This document shows positions 1 to 9,210 of a stretch of DNA of 64,000 nucleotides, in pieces; the first letter of the stretch is position 1, and every line of letters starts with the position of its first letter. Position numbers and translations under genes: made by a program. This stretch comes from an uncultured Oceanospirillaceae bacterium (GTDB lineage: Bacteria; Pseudomonadota; Gammaproteobacteria; Pseudomonadales; Balneatricaceae), in the NCBI GenBank assembly GCA_913057435.1, contig CAJXNY010000002.1:172376-236375 (forward strand), in the 5' to 3' direction. Under the pieces are notes generated by a model, which worked only from the letters and a program-made list of their open reading frames with translations, had not been told where the DNA came from and did no database searches.

Positions 1-690
1 CAATTGTCGGGCGGACAGCGCCAGCGTGTTGCACTGGCACGGGCGCTGATCAAACGCCCCAAGCTACTGTTGCTGGATGAGCCACTGGGCGCGCTGGACC
101 GCAAGCTGCGCGAAGAGACTCAGTTTGAGCTGATTAATATCCAGGAGTCGCTGGGCGTCACTTTTGTGGTGGTAACCCATGATCAGGAAGAAGCGATGAC
201 CCTGGCCAGCCGGATTGGGGTGATGGATCAGGGCATTATCGTACAGACCGACGAACCCCATGATATGTACGAATTCCCCAGCAGCCGCTTTGTGGCCGAG
301 TTTATCGGCTCGGTTAATATCTTCGAAGGGATTGTGACCGAAGATGAACGCGACAGTGTCCGCATCAACTCCCGTGAGGCAGGCTGCACCCTGGCCGTTA
401 ACCACGGGATCAGCTGTGCGCCTCATCAGCACGTGCATGTGGCCCTGCGCCCGGAAAAGATTCGTATCAGTCATAGCCATCCAGATCAGCAGGAGAACTG
501 CATCAGCGGGGTGATCGAAGAGATCGCTTATATGGGCAGCCTGAGTTCATTCCGGGTGAAGCTGGCCAGCGGTAAAGAAATCCGTGTAACCCGGCCCAAT
601 ACCGACCGGCGTATGGCTGAGCGTTTTACCTGGGAAGATAAAGTGTTTTTGTTCTGGGATGAAGACAGCAGCGTGGTACTCACCTCATGA
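1..690 (+). CDS. potG: Putrescine ABC transporter ATP-binding subunit PotG (3' part)
   Basis: This is the ATPase that drives putrescine uptake through the two permeases that follow. The window edge cuts it: frame 1 is already open at base 1, so the N-terminus with the Walker A loop is missing. Visible residues start at the ABC signature LSGGQ, followed by Walker B (LLLLDEP), the D-loop and the H-loop (VVVTHDQEE). A C-terminal TOBE-like region of about 80 residues is typical of the PotA/PotG/MalK class. The stop overlaps the potH start (ATGA), which implies translational coupling. PotA (spermidine-preferring) is the alternative name; the puu genes downstream favour the putrescine-specific PotG. 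Confidence 0.9.
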   Translation, partial: QLSGGQRQRVALARALIKRPKLLLLDEPLGALDRKLREETQFELINIQESLGVTFVVVTHDQEEAMTLASRIGVMDQGIIVQTDEPHDMYEFPSSRFVAEFIGSVNIFEGIVTEDERDSVRINSREAGCTLAVNHGISCAPHQHVHVALRPEKIRISHSHPDQQENCISGVIEEIAYMGSLSSFRVKLASGKEIRVTRPNTDRRMAERFTWEDKVFLFWDEDSSVVLTS

Positions 691-1658
691 CAGATCTGAC
701 TCACCCCCGGCTGCCCGATACTGACAAGGACAGCCCCGGCTGGCTGCAACGTAAGCTGCAGCCCCTGACCAAAACCCGCTGGGGTCGCTTTGCTGTCGTT
801 GCGCTGCCACTGCTGTGGCTGGCAATCTTCTTCTTTGTCCCCTTTATGGTGGTGTTCAAAATCTCGCTGGCCGAGACGGCTATCGCGATTCCACCTTACA
901 CCAGCCTGCTTGACTGGGATGCAGAAGAGGGGCTGCTGGCCCTGAGCCTGAACCTGGGCAACTATCTGTTCCTGCTGGAAGACTCCTTCTATATTGATGC
1001 CTGGCTGAGTTCGATCAAAATTGCCGGTATTTCTACCTTTTTCACCCTGCTGGTCGCTTTTCCCATCGCTTGGCTGATCGCCCGCAGTCATGGTTCACGC
1101 CGTGGGCTGTTGCTGGCGCTGGTGATCCTGCCATTCTGGACCTCGTTCCTGTTACGGGTGTATGCCTGGATGGGCTTTCTGAAAAAGAACGGTATCGTCA
1201 ACGAGTTCCTGCTCTCCATAGGGGTGATCGATCAGCCGCTGATCATGCTGCAGACTGATTTTGCCGTCTATCTGGGCATTGTTTATACCTACCTGCCGTT
1301 TATGGTGCTGCCGCTCTATACCGCGCTGGAAAAACTGGATATGACGCTGTTTGAAGCCGCCGAAGATCTGGGCTGTCGGCCGATACAGAGTTTCTTCCTG
1401 ATTACGCTGCCACTGGCCATACCCGGCATTGTGGCGGGCTGTGTGCTGGTGTTTATCCCTGCTGTGGGCGAGTTCGTGATTCCGTCGCTGCTTGGTGGCT
1501 CGGATACCCTGATGATTGGCCGGGTACTCTGGGATGAGTTCTTCCTCAATCGAGACTGGCCGATGGCCTCGGCAGTGGCGATTGTGATGCTGATTGTGAT
1601 TGTGTTGCCGGTGATGTTTATCCGTAACGGCAAAAACAACGGGGAGGGGGCGTCATGA
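687..1658 (+). CDS. potH: Putrescine ABC transporter permease PotH
   Basis: Inner-membrane permease of 323 residues, the usual PotH length. A polar N-terminal tail of about 35 residues precedes TM1 (VALPLLWLAIFFFVPF) and five further hydrophobic segments. The cytoplasmic EAA loop that docks on the ATPase is visible (EAAEDLGCRPIQSFF). It overlaps the preceding ATPase by 4 bases and the next permease by 4 bases, so the three genes form one tightly coupled operon. It would pair with PotI to make the channel; the periplasmic binding protein PotF should lie upstream, outside the window. Confidence 0.93.
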   Translation: MTDLTHPRLPDTDKDSPGWLQRKLQPLTKTRWGRFAVVALPLLWLAIFFFVPFMVVFKISLAETAIAIPPYTSLLDWDAEEGLLALSLNLGNYLFLLEDSFYIDAWLSSIKIAGISTFFTLLVAFPIAWLIARSHGSRRGLLLALVILPFWTSFLLRVYAWMGFLKKNGIVNEFLLSIGVIDQPLIMLQTDFAVYLGIVYTYLPFMVLPLYTALEKLDMTLFEAAEDLGCRPIQSFFLITLPLAIPGIVAGCVLVFIPAVGEFVIPSLLGGSDTLMIGRVLWDEFFLNRDWPMASAVAIVMLIVIVLPVMFIRNGKNNGEGAS

Positions 1659-2461
1659 AGCGCAACGGTTACTTTCTGAAAATTACCGCAGGGCTGGGCT
1701 TTCTCTTTCTCTATGCGCCAATTATTGCCCTGATCGTCTACAGCTTTAACCGCTCCAAACTGGTGACGGTGTGGGGGGGCTGGTCACTGAAATGGTATAG
1801 CGAGCTGTTCAAAAACGCTCAGATTATCGATGCCGCGATGCTGAGTCTGAAAATCGCCCTGATCAGTGCCACCGTCGCCGTGGTGCTGGGTACCATGGCC
1901 GGGATGGCGCTCAGTCGTTTTGGTGCGTTTCGCGGGCGAATGTGGATGTCCGGCTTTATTACCGCACCGCTGGTGATGCCCGAGGTGATTACCGGCCTGT
2001 CACTGCTGTTGCTGTTTGTGGCACTGGAGGCCACCTTCGGCTGGCCCGCCGGACGCGGCTCTACCACCATTATTATCGCCCACAGTACGTTCTGTATGGC
2101 CTACGTGGCGGTGATTGTGCAGTCCCGGCTGTCGTCGATGGATGAGACCCTGGAAGAGGCCGCAATGGATCTGGGGGCAAAACCCTCATCACTGTTCTTC
2201 CTGGTCACGCTGCCCCTGATTACCCCGGCGCTAATCTCCGGCTGGTTGCTGTCGTTTACCCTGTCACTGGATGATCTGGTGATCGCCAGCTTTGTGTCCG
2301 GGCCGGGTAACAGCACCTTGCCAATGGTGATCTTCTCCAAAGTCAGACTGGGCGTCACACCGGAGGTCAATGCGCTGGCCACCATTATGATCGCCATTGT
2401 GGCGCTGGGTGTAGTCGTTGCCATGCTGCAGCTGCGGCGTAAGGACCGGATCAGCAGCTGA
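1655..2461 (+). CDS. potI: Putrescine ABC transporter permease PotI
   Basis: Second permease of the putrescine importer, 268 residues. It has the PotC/PotI arrangement of six membrane segments and the EAA loop (EEAAMDLGAKPSSLFF). The ATG start lies inside the last codons of potH (ATGA overlap). It is the last gene of the transporter unit and is followed by a strong hairpin terminator before the chemoreceptor gene. Substrate assignment rests on family resemblance and on the adjacent puuA/puuB genes. Confidence 0.93.
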   Translation: MKRNGYFLKITAGLGFLFLYAPIIALIVYSFNRSKLVTVWGGWSLKWYSELFKNAQIIDAAMLSLKIALISATVAVVLGTMAGMALSRFGAFRGRMWMSGFITAPLVMPEVITGLSLLLLFVALEATFGWPAGRGSTTIIIAHSTFCMAYVAVIVQSRLSSMDETLEEAAMDLGAKPSSLFFLVTLPLITPALISGWLLSFTLSLDDLVIASFVSGPGNSTLPMVIFSKVRLGVTPEVNALATIMIAIVALGVVVAMLQLRRKDRISS

Positions 2462-2481
2462 TCAAGATGCACTGTTTAACC

Positions 2482-2507
2482 AGGCTGCCCTGCGGGGCGG
2501 CCTTTTC
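2482..2507 (+). terminator. Rho-independent terminator after potI
   Basis: A 9-bp GC-rich stem with one G-T wobble (AGGCTGCCC / GGGCGGCCT), a TGCG loop and a TTTTCT run, 20 bases after the potI stop. Confidence 0.75.
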
Positions 2508-2563
2508 TCGTTCAGGCCCTGTGTCGCCGCTAACTTGATGCGCCAACTAACAAGGATGCTGTT

Positions 2564-4543
2564 ATGTCTGTATGCCAACGTATTATCGCCACTTTACTGG
2601 CGGTGCTTGCACTGTTCCTGATCACGTCAGCGCTCTCCTGGTACAGCTTCACCACTGTCAGTCAGCAGGTCCAGGTGGTGATTAATGAAGCCTCTCCCCG
2701 CGTGTTTTCCAGTGGCCAGTTACGGGCCGAGCTGGCTCAGACCCGTTACGTACTGCTGGACTATATTTCTGGCCAGCGTAATGGCGATGCTACCGCCATT
2801 GATAGCACCCTGGCCGAACTGCATAGCCAGATAAATAACGAGCTGGCAACGCTGGCGCGGCTTGAGCACGGCTCTGATGCCGTGCAGCAGATACAGTCAC
2901 TGACAGCGTCGGTATTCCAGTCTGCCAGCACCCTGATCCAGGAAAAACAGCACTACTGGCAACAGCTCAACCAGCAAGCCGGCCAGGCTAAAGCCTTTAA
3001 GTATCTGTCAGAGGAGCTGGTGTATACCTTTGAAGATCTGCTTGATGAAGAGTTTCGTTATGCTTTTCTGAAAGTCGTGCGCCCGCTGCGAGATGACAGC
3101 CTGTTCCTGGCCAGCAAAGTACGTGCGTTATTGCTGCTACAAAATGCAGATAAGGCCCGCACGGCACTGGCTGAGGTTGAAGCCAGTATCAAAACTCTGG
3201 ACAAGGTTGTTACTCAGGTTGCCGCGATTGATCGTGAGGCGCACGAGGCCATTGTAGAAAGCTGGCAGCCCTACCGTAGCCAGCTGCTGGATGCAGATAA
3301 AACCCTGCAATCCCATGTGGCTGCACTGGCAGCCTTACAACGCTCCAAAGCGCAGCTGCATAAAATTGAGCAACAGGTGACTCTGAACGAACAACAGCTC
3401 AATCGCTTTATGGACAGCGCTTTGGCGCAGGCTGCGACCATCGGTCAGCAGACCCATGCCACCATTATCAAAGGCGAGTGGCTGATCGCAGCGGGCACCG
3501 TGCTAGCGATGCTCTGCTCACTATTGTTCGGTTATCGGCTGGTGTCTCATATCCGCCATGCATTAGGCCTGGTGGTAGAAGGGGTGACTCAGATCAGCGC
3601 CGGTAATCTGGCCCATGTGATCGTACTGGAGGGCCATGATGAACTGGCCGATCTGGCGCAGAAAACCAACACACTTTCCACCCAGCTGAACCAGCTGGTC
3701 GGGCAGATCAGCACGGCCGTCACCGATGTGCAGCAAGCAGCGGGTATCAGCGCGACAATCAGCACCCAGACCCTGGCCGGAGTCGAACAGCAAAGCCAGC
3801 AAAGTACCCGGCTGGCCACCATCGCCAGCCAGATGGAAGCCAGTGCCCGCGATGTTGCTGGCCATGCCCACCAGACTCTGGATGATGCCATTGAGGCAGA
3901 GGCCACCCTGGCCAGCAGTCACCAGGCGCTGATCGATAACAGCCAGGCAATGGAAGGGCTGGCAAGCCAGGTCACCGCGTCCATGGGGGATGTGTCTGCA
4001 CTGGCTGAGCACGCGGAAGCGATCAGCAATGTCATTCATGTGATCAAAGAGATTGCCGGTCAGATCAACCTGCTGGCACTCAACGCGGCGATCGAAGCAG
4101 CACGCGCCGGAGACAGTGGGCGGGGCTTTTCCGTGGTAGCGGATGAGGTGCGCTCACTGGCGAACCGTACCCAGGGCTCGATCAGCAGCATTGAAGAAAT
4201 GGTGATCACCCTGCAAACCGGGGCGCAGCAAAGCACCGCCTCCATGTCCCGTTGCAGCGAAGGTGCCCACCGCTGCAGCGAACAGGAAAACCAGAATAAC
4301 CAGTCTCTGGGGCAGGTGGCTGCAGCGGTAAGGCGGATACGGGAAATGAATACTCAGGTAGCAACCGCAACTGACCAGCAAAACGCCACTGTTGAGGATA
4401 TTAGTCACAGTCTGCTGGAGATTAACCAGATCATGGCCGACACCACCCAGGGGGCTGAGCAGGCAACCGAACAGAGCCAACGCTTGCTGAGCCTGTCCGG
4501 GGAGTTGTCCCAGCTGGTGCTGCGCTTCCGGCTGGAGCCCTGA
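2564..4543 (+). CDS. Methyl-accepting chemotaxis protein with long helical periplasmic sensor
   Basis: Transmembrane chemoreceptor of 659 residues. TM1 lies near residues 7-29, followed by a periplasmic sensor of roughly 270 residues that is almost entirely helical and cysteine-poor. TM2 is near 306-327, then a HAMP domain, then a long cytoplasmic coiled coil with the conserved hairpin tip ([14 protein letters not shown], near residue 500). The sensor length and helicity suggest a helical bimodular (HBM) type domain rather than dCACHE; this is inference. It lies between the putrescine transporter and puuA, so a polyamine or polyamine-derived attractant is an attractive guess. SD AAGGA lies 7 bases before the ATG. 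Confidence 0.88.
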   Translation: MSVCQRIIATLLAVLALFLITSALSWYSFTTVSQQVQVVINEASPRVFSSGQLRAELAQTRYVLLDYISGQRNGDATAIDSTLAELHSQINNELATLARLEHGSDAVQQIQSLTASVFQSASTLIQEKQHYWQQLNQQAGQAKAFKYLSEELVYTFEDLLDEEFRYAFLKVVRPLRDDSLFLASKVRALLLLQNADKARTALAEVEASIKTLDKVVTQVAAIDREAHEAIVESWQPYRSQLLDADKTLQSHVAALAALQRSKAQLHKIEQQVTLNEQQLNRFMDSALAQAATIGQQTHATIIKGEWLIAAGTVLAMLCSLLFGYRLVSHIRHALGLVVEGVTQISAGNLAHVIVLEGHDELADLAQKTNTLSTQLNQLVGQISTAVTDVQQAAGISATISTQTLAGVEQQSQQSTRLATIASQMEASARDVAGHAHQTLDDAIEAEATLASSHQALIDNSQAMEGLASQVTASMGDVSALAEHAEAISNVIHVIKEIAGQINLLALNAAIEAARAGDSGRGFSVVADEVRSLANRTQGSISSIEEMVITLQTGAQQSTASMSRCSEGAHRCSEQENQNNQSLGQVAAAVRRIREMNTQVATATDQQNATVEDISHSLLEINQIMADTTQGAEQATEQSQRLLSLSGELSQLVLRFRLEP

Positions 4544-4668
4544 CCCGCCAGTAAATGGAATAAATATCTAATCTATCAGTCTAAGCAGCAAAGTAGCCCG
4601 CGGCTGGCAACAGGCTGTAACAGGTGCTGGCTACACTTCAGCCCCCGCATTAACAGGACAGGTGATTT

Positions 4669-6015
4669 ATGGATGCCGTTGCCAGGTTTCTTAAGGACAA
4701 TGCCATTACTGAAGTTGAGTCCACCCTGCCGGATATGACCGGCAACGCCCGAGGCAAGTTCTACCCCACCCGTAAATTCCTCAGCGAACAGGGTGGGCGC
4801 ATTCCGGAAACCTTGCTGGTGCAAACGGTGACCGGTGACTGGGCCAGTAATCACTACGAAATCGTCGATCCCAGCGACCGCGATATGCTGTTGCAGCCGG
4901 ACCCGAATACTTTGCGTATTGTGCCCTGGGCCGATGAGCCCACCGCGCAGATCATCAATAACTGCCTGACTCAGGCCGGGGATCCTCATCCGCTGTGCAG
5001 CCGTAATGTTCTGCGCCGGGTGCTGGCGCTGTACGAACAAGAGGGGCTGACCCCGGTGATCGCCCCGGAGGTCGAGTTTTATCTGATCCATAAAAACACC
5101 GACCCTGATTACGAACTCAAACCCGCGACGGGCCGCTCGGGTCGTCGGGAAACGGCTCGCCAGTCTTACAGCATTGATGCGGTGAACGAGTTCAACCCGC
5201 TAATCGATACCCTGTATACCTACTGCGAAGAGCAGGGGCTGGCCGTGGATACTCTGATCCACGAAGCGGGCGCGGCGCAGATGGAGATAAACTTTCTCCA
5301 TGGTGACCCGCTGGCATTGGCTGATCAGGTCTTTGTGTTCAAGCGTACGTTGCGCGAGTCAGCGCTCAAACACGGTATTTATGGCACGTTTATGGCCAAG
5401 CCGATGCAGCATGAGCCGGGCAGCTCCATGCATATCCACCAGAGCCTGATCGACAGCCGCACCGGTGAAAATGTGTTTGCGGGCACCGATGGCGAGGCAT
5501 TCAGTTCGACGTTTTACCACTATATGGGTGGGCTACAGGCCTATACCCCGGCGGCGATCAGCTTTTTCGCCCCCAACGTTAACTCCTACCGCCGCTTTGC
5601 CCCGGAGATATCCGCGCCGGTCAATATGAAATGGGGTATCGATAATCGCACGACTGGCCTGCGTGTGCCCGATGCACCGGCCGATGCCACCCGCATCGAA
5701 AACCGTTTTCCCGGTGCCGACTCAAACCCTTACCTTGCTATCGCGGCCAGCCTGGCCTGCGGTTATCTGGGCCTGAAAGGCCAGTTACAACCGACCCGGC
5801 CGACCCAGAATGCAGCAGCGGAGGAGGGTGACATGGTTGAGCTGGCCCGTTCCCTCGAAGAAGGCTTACGGTTGCTGGAAGATTGCCCTGAGCTGACCGC
5901 TATCATGGGGGAATTATTTGTGGCGGCTTATATTGGGGTTAAACGGGCCGAGTTCGAGACATTTCATCAGGTGATCAGCTCATGGGAGCGCGAATACCTG
6001 TTACTCAATGTCTAG
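4669..6015 (+). CDS. puuA: Gamma-glutamylputrescine synthetase PuuA
   Basis: Glutamine-synthetase-fold ligase that joins glutamate to putrescine using ATP, the first step of the Puu pathway. At 448 residues it has the length of the PuuA/GlnA3-type enzymes rather than housekeeping GlnA. Conserved elements include the Glu metal ligands in APEVEFYL, the HEAGAAQMEINF segment, and the catalytic-loop region HEPGSSMHIHQS. The context (potGHI upstream, puuB directly downstream, puuC nearby) supports the polyamine role over ammonia assimilation. The stop is followed 26 bases later by the puuB start. Confidence 0.9.
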   Translation: MDAVARFLKDNAITEVESTLPDMTGNARGKFYPTRKFLSEQGGRIPETLLVQTVTGDWASNHYEIVDPSDRDMLLQPDPNTLRIVPWADEPTAQIINNCLTQAGDPHPLCSRNVLRRVLALYEQEGLTPVIAPEVEFYLIHKNTDPDYELKPATGRSGRRETARQSYSIDAVNEFNPLIDTLYTYCEEQGLAVDTLIHEAGAAQMEINFLHGDPLALADQVFVFKRTLRESALKHGIYGTFMAKPMQHEPGSSMHIHQSLIDSRTGENVFAGTDGEAFSSTFYHYMGGLQAYTPAAISFFAPNVNSYRRFAPEISAPVNMKWGIDNRTTGLRVPDAPADATRIENRFPGADSNPYLAIAASLACGYLGLKGQLQPTRPTQNAAAEEGDMVELARSLEEGLRLLEDCPELTAIMGELFVAAYIGVKRAEFETFHQVISSWEREYLLLNV

Positions 6016-6041
6016 GGATCACGACATACAGGGGAGAGAAC

Positions 6042-7325
6042 ATGGGGCTACCGGGCTATGAGGGCTCGTACTACGCAGACACCGCATTGCCAGCCGTGAA
6101 CTACCCGGCATTGACCGGCGAGGCGCGTTGCGATGTCTGTGTTATTGGCGCGGGTTACACCGGCCTGTCGGCGGCGTTACATCTGGCTGAGCAGGGTTAT
6201 AGCGTGTGCCTGCTGGAGGCCGAAAAGGTTGGCTGGGGGGCATCAGGCCGTAATGGCGGCCAGGTAGCCCCCGGCCACAATATGGACCATGCCGAGTTGT
6301 GTCGCACGATGGGCAAGGCAGACGCCGACCCGCTCTGGCAGATGAGCCTGGAGTCCGTAGATCTGGTGCGAGCGCTGATAAGCCGCCATCGAATCGACTG
6401 CGATCTGAAATCCGGCGTACTGCATGTCGCAGCCCGACCTGAGCATAGCGCTGCGTTCAAAGCCGCCGCAGCCTACAACCAGCAGGTATTAAACTACGAC
6501 CACTGCCGCTATATGACCCCGGAACAGGTTGCCAGCATTCTGGGCACTGACCACTATCATGGCGGTGAATACTGGTCCGATGCCGCGCACCTTCACCCCC
6601 TGAATTATGCCCTTGGGCTGGCCGCTGCGGCACAACAGGCCGGGGTGAGTATTTACGAACATAGCCGGGTGACCTGCTATCACACCCGCCAGGGTGTGCG
6701 GGTGAATACCACCCATGGCAGAGTGCTGGCCGACAGCCTGGTGCTGGCCTGCAACGGCTATCTGGGTAAGCTTGCGCCGCAAGTTGCGGGTAAGATCATG
6801 CCCATCAATAATTTTATGCTGGCCACCGAGCCACTCAGTGACGCCCTGTGTCAGCAGATCAACGCCAGGGATCTGGCAGTGGCCGACTCAAAGTTTGTGG
6901 TGAATTATTTCAGGCTGTCAGCAGATAAGCGCTTGCTATGGGGCGGTGGGGAGAATTATACCCAACGCTTTCCGGCAGATATTGCAGGCCTGGTGCGCAA
7001 ACAGATGCTGGCGGTCTATCCGCAACTGGCAGAGGTGAAGGTTGATTACAGCTGGGGCGGTACCCTGGCGATCACGATGAACCGGATGCCCAGTTTTGAT
7101 CGGCTGGATAACCAGCTGTTTGTTACGCAGGGTTATTCCGGTCATGGTGTGGCACTGGCGACACTGGCAGGGAAGCTTATCGCCGAGGCGATCAGTGGCG
7201 CACCTGAGCGGTTCGATCTGTTCGCCCGCGTGCCCACACCTGCGTTCCCGGGTGGTACTTTGCTACGCAAACCAGGCCAGCTAGCGGGGATGCTTTATTA
7301 CGCGATGCGTGATCGCTGGTTCTAG
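6042..7325 (+). CDS. puuB: Gamma-glutamylputrescine oxidoreductase PuuB
   Basis: FAD-dependent amine oxidoreductase of the DAO family, 427 residues. It oxidises gamma-glutamylputrescine to gamma-glutamyl-gamma-aminobutyraldehyde. The N-terminal Rossmann fold is clear (VCVIGAGYTGLSAALHLAE), followed by the WGASGRNGGQ FAD contact. A C-terminal FAD-contact stretch (QGYSGHGVALATLAGKLIAE) is also typical. The chosen start at 6042 follows a GGGGAGAGAA ribosome site; upstream in-frame codons overlap puuA and are not conserved in character. It is probably co-transcribed with puuA and is convergent with the next gene. Confidence 0.9.
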   Translation: MGLPGYEGSYYADTALPAVNYPALTGEARCDVCVIGAGYTGLSAALHLAEQGYSVCLLEAEKVGWGASGRNGGQVAPGHNMDHAELCRTMGKADADPLWQMSLESVDLVRALISRHRIDCDLKSGVLHVAARPEHSAAFKAAAAYNQQVLNYDHCRYMTPEQVASILGTDHYHGGEYWSDAAHLHPLNYALGLAAAAQQAGVSIYEHSRVTCYHTRQGVRVNTTHGRVLADSLVLACNGYLGKLAPQVAGKIMPINNFMLATEPLSDALCQQINARDLAVADSKFVVNYFRLSADKRLLWGGGENYTQRFPADIAGLVRKQMLAVYPQLAEVKVDYSWGGTLAITMNRMPSFDRLDNQLFVTQGYSGHGVALATLAGKLIAEAISGAPERFDLFARVPTPAFPGGTLLRKPGQLAGMLYYAMRDRWF

Positions 7326-7350
7326 GGAGCAGAGCAGCTGCGTACATCGC

Positions 7351-7824
7351 TTAAAGCCTGCGTTTGATGGTGCGGAGCTGCTCCTTCAGCACTTCTTCAT
7401 CGTTCATCACTTTGCGTTCCGGTTTATCCGGCTGTGACTGACTTTCTACGTTATCCAGCACTCGCTCCAGCGTCGTCAGTTTCCGTTTAATCAGCTGGTA
7501 GATTGCTATATCCATATCCTCTGCGGAGGCCGCTGCACTGATCGCTTCATCCAGCAGTGCAGGCAGGCTTTCCAGTACCGTATTTTCCAGCGGCTCATGG
7601 CGCAGCCCCTGCTGTAGCGTATGCCGGTCACTCAGCCAGTGTTGCAACCGTTGCCGTTCAGGGGCTGTCAGTACGGCAGCAACATGGGGTGCCACTCTGT
7701 CGACAGCCACATCAAAACTGGCCACCACCTTTTCATCAGCCCGACCGTGCGGTGGGCTTACTTTATAACGCAGGCACAGCACACTGCTGCCTTCGGTGCG
7801 AAATTCAATACCGGTTGAATGCAT
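7351..7824 (-). CDS. Hypothetical protein, alpha-helical
   Basis: A protein of 157 residues that I do not recognise. The ATG at 7824 is chosen because AAGGAG sits about 10 bases upstream; an open frame continues 21 codons further without a good site. The N-terminal third is mixed. The C-terminal part is helical and charged (a likely coiled coil ending in KEQLRTIKRRL). No signal peptide or cysteines that suggest metal binding. It is convergent with puuB and divergent from the ATP-grasp gene. Confidence 0.65.
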   Translation of the reverse strand: MHSTGIEFRTEGSSVLCLRYKVSPPHGRADEKVVASFDVAVDRVAPHVAAVLTAPERQRLQHWLSDRHTLQQGLRHEPLENTVLESLPALLDEAISAAASAEDMDIAIYQLIKRKLTTLERVLDNVESQSQPDKPERKVMNDEEVLKEQLRTIKRRL

Positions 7825-8014
7825 AAACCACTGACTCCTTTTTAACCTGAACCGGAGGATTATCATTCGAACCCTAACTAATGTCAAAACAGAGATTTAC
7901 GCGATATCGCCTGACAGGTTCAGATATAGGCGAATAAACCGAAATATAGCAGCGTACTTAAACATCAGTTTGTTTTGTGTTCTAATTATACGTATAAACG
8001 CCTGGGCACTTTGA

Positions 8015-9145
8015 GTGCTCATATCCATGCGTAAAACTGACGGCAACAGGTCAGGAACAGCACAGCAACGTGATGCAGGGGACAACGTGATACAACCGGC
8101 TCCGAATAATGTGAACAGCCGCACAGCCACCACCATGACGCCATCAATACGCCAGTGGCAGCGCCCAGCAATGGATCAGGCACCACCGCGAGCAGACACA
8201 ATACCTGTCAACGCTCAGGTTATTATTGATGAGGCCCGTCGTCGTGGAATTTCAATCGAGATACACAATGCCGAGCAGGGTATGTTCGCGCTGCGTCTGG
8301 CCGGGCGAACGATTGCCTGCCATGAATCACTGACGGATCTGACAAGCGCCATCGCCATGACGCGCTGCAGTGATAAGCGAATTCTGCATAGCACCCTGGT
8401 CGCATCAGGGATTGCCACCCCGGACCAGCAAGTGGTCGAAAGTGCTGAGCAAGCGCAGGATTTTCTGTTTGAACATCGTCGAATTGTGCTTAAACCTGCC
8501 CGTAGCGGCCCGGAAAATCAGGCCTATATCGACCTTCGAACCCCTGATGCCATCAATACCGCATTCGCCGCACTGTCCAGCACAACTGACAGCATCATTG
8601 CGCAACCCTGGCACGATGGAGAGAACCTGCGACTGGTCGTGATTAACAAGCAGATCGTCGCCGCCGGGGTACGGCAGGCAGCGTCTATTTCGGGTGATGG
8701 TGTGCGCACCATACAGCAGCTGATCGAACGCGAAGATCAGAGCCGTCAGCATGCCACCCAGGGTGAAAGCAGTATTGCGCTTGATGCAGAAACCCGCCGC
8801 TGCGTCACCGATGCGGGCTACCAGATGCACGACGTTCTGCCTTACGCCCGCCAGCTCGATGTACGCAGAGCGGCAACCCTGCAAAGCGGTGGCGTAATGC
8901 GCGACGTCACCGGCCAGCTTCCCCCAGCACTGGAGCAACAGGCACTGCAGGCTGCCGAACAGACTGGATTACAGGTCGCCGGGATCGATATGCTGATTGA
9001 AGATCTTGACGCAGCGCAAGGCTGGGTGCTGGATGTTACCGAACGGCCCAGCCTGACCAATCATGACTCACAACCGGTGGTGGAGCACTTTATGAATTTG
9101 CTGTTCCCGCAAACACAGATGAGTGGCCCCTTACACCGCGCCTGA
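8015..9145 (+). CDS. Cyanophycin-synthetase-like ATP-grasp ligase
   Basis: The body (about residues 110-370) matches the ATP-grasp domain shared by cyanophycin synthetase, GshAB and N-acetylglutaminylglutamine synthetases. Visible features are IVLKPARSGPENQ (nucleotide-binding Lys), DGENLRLVVINKQIVAAGVR, the SGDGVRTIQQLI motif and a C-terminal metal-binding segment GIDMLIEDLD. It is only 376 residues, lacking both the acetyltransferase half of NAGGN synthetases and the Mur-ligase half of CphA. The first 60 residues are polar and poorly constrained, so the true start may lie downstream. It probably forms an amide or peptide bond on an amino-acid or polyamine substrate; the substrate is unknown. 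Confidence 0.75.
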   Translation: MLISMRKTDGNRSGTAQQRDAGDNVIQPAPNNVNSRTATTMTPSIRQWQRPAMDQAPPRADTIPVNAQVIIDEARRRGISIEIHNAEQGMFALRLAGRTIACHESLTDLTSAIAMTRCSDKRILHSTLVASGIATPDQQVVESAEQAQDFLFEHRRIVLKPARSGPENQAYIDLRTPDAINTAFAALSSTTDSIIAQPWHDGENLRLVVINKQIVAAGVRQAASISGDGVRTIQQLIEREDQSRQHATQGESSIALDAETRRCVTDAGYQMHDVLPYARQLDVRRAATLQSGGVMRDVTGQLPPALEQQALQAAEQTGLQVAGIDMLIEDLDAAQGWVLDVTERPSLTNHDSQPVVEHFMNLLFPQTQMSGPLHRA

Positions 9146-9161
9146 TAAACCTGACGCAGCA

Positions 9162-9195
9162 GGGAGGTGGCGGGCCAGCAGCCCGCGCCTCTCCC
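9162..9195. terminator. GC-rich hairpin between convergent genes
   Basis: Perfect GCGGGC / GCCCGC stem with a 5-base loop, flanked by an outer GGGAG / CTCCC pairing. It lies between the ends of the ATP-grasp gene and puuC. There is no T run, so termination activity is inferred from position. Confidence 0.4.
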
Positions 9196-9210
9196 AGCAG
9201 AGCCTGTTAA

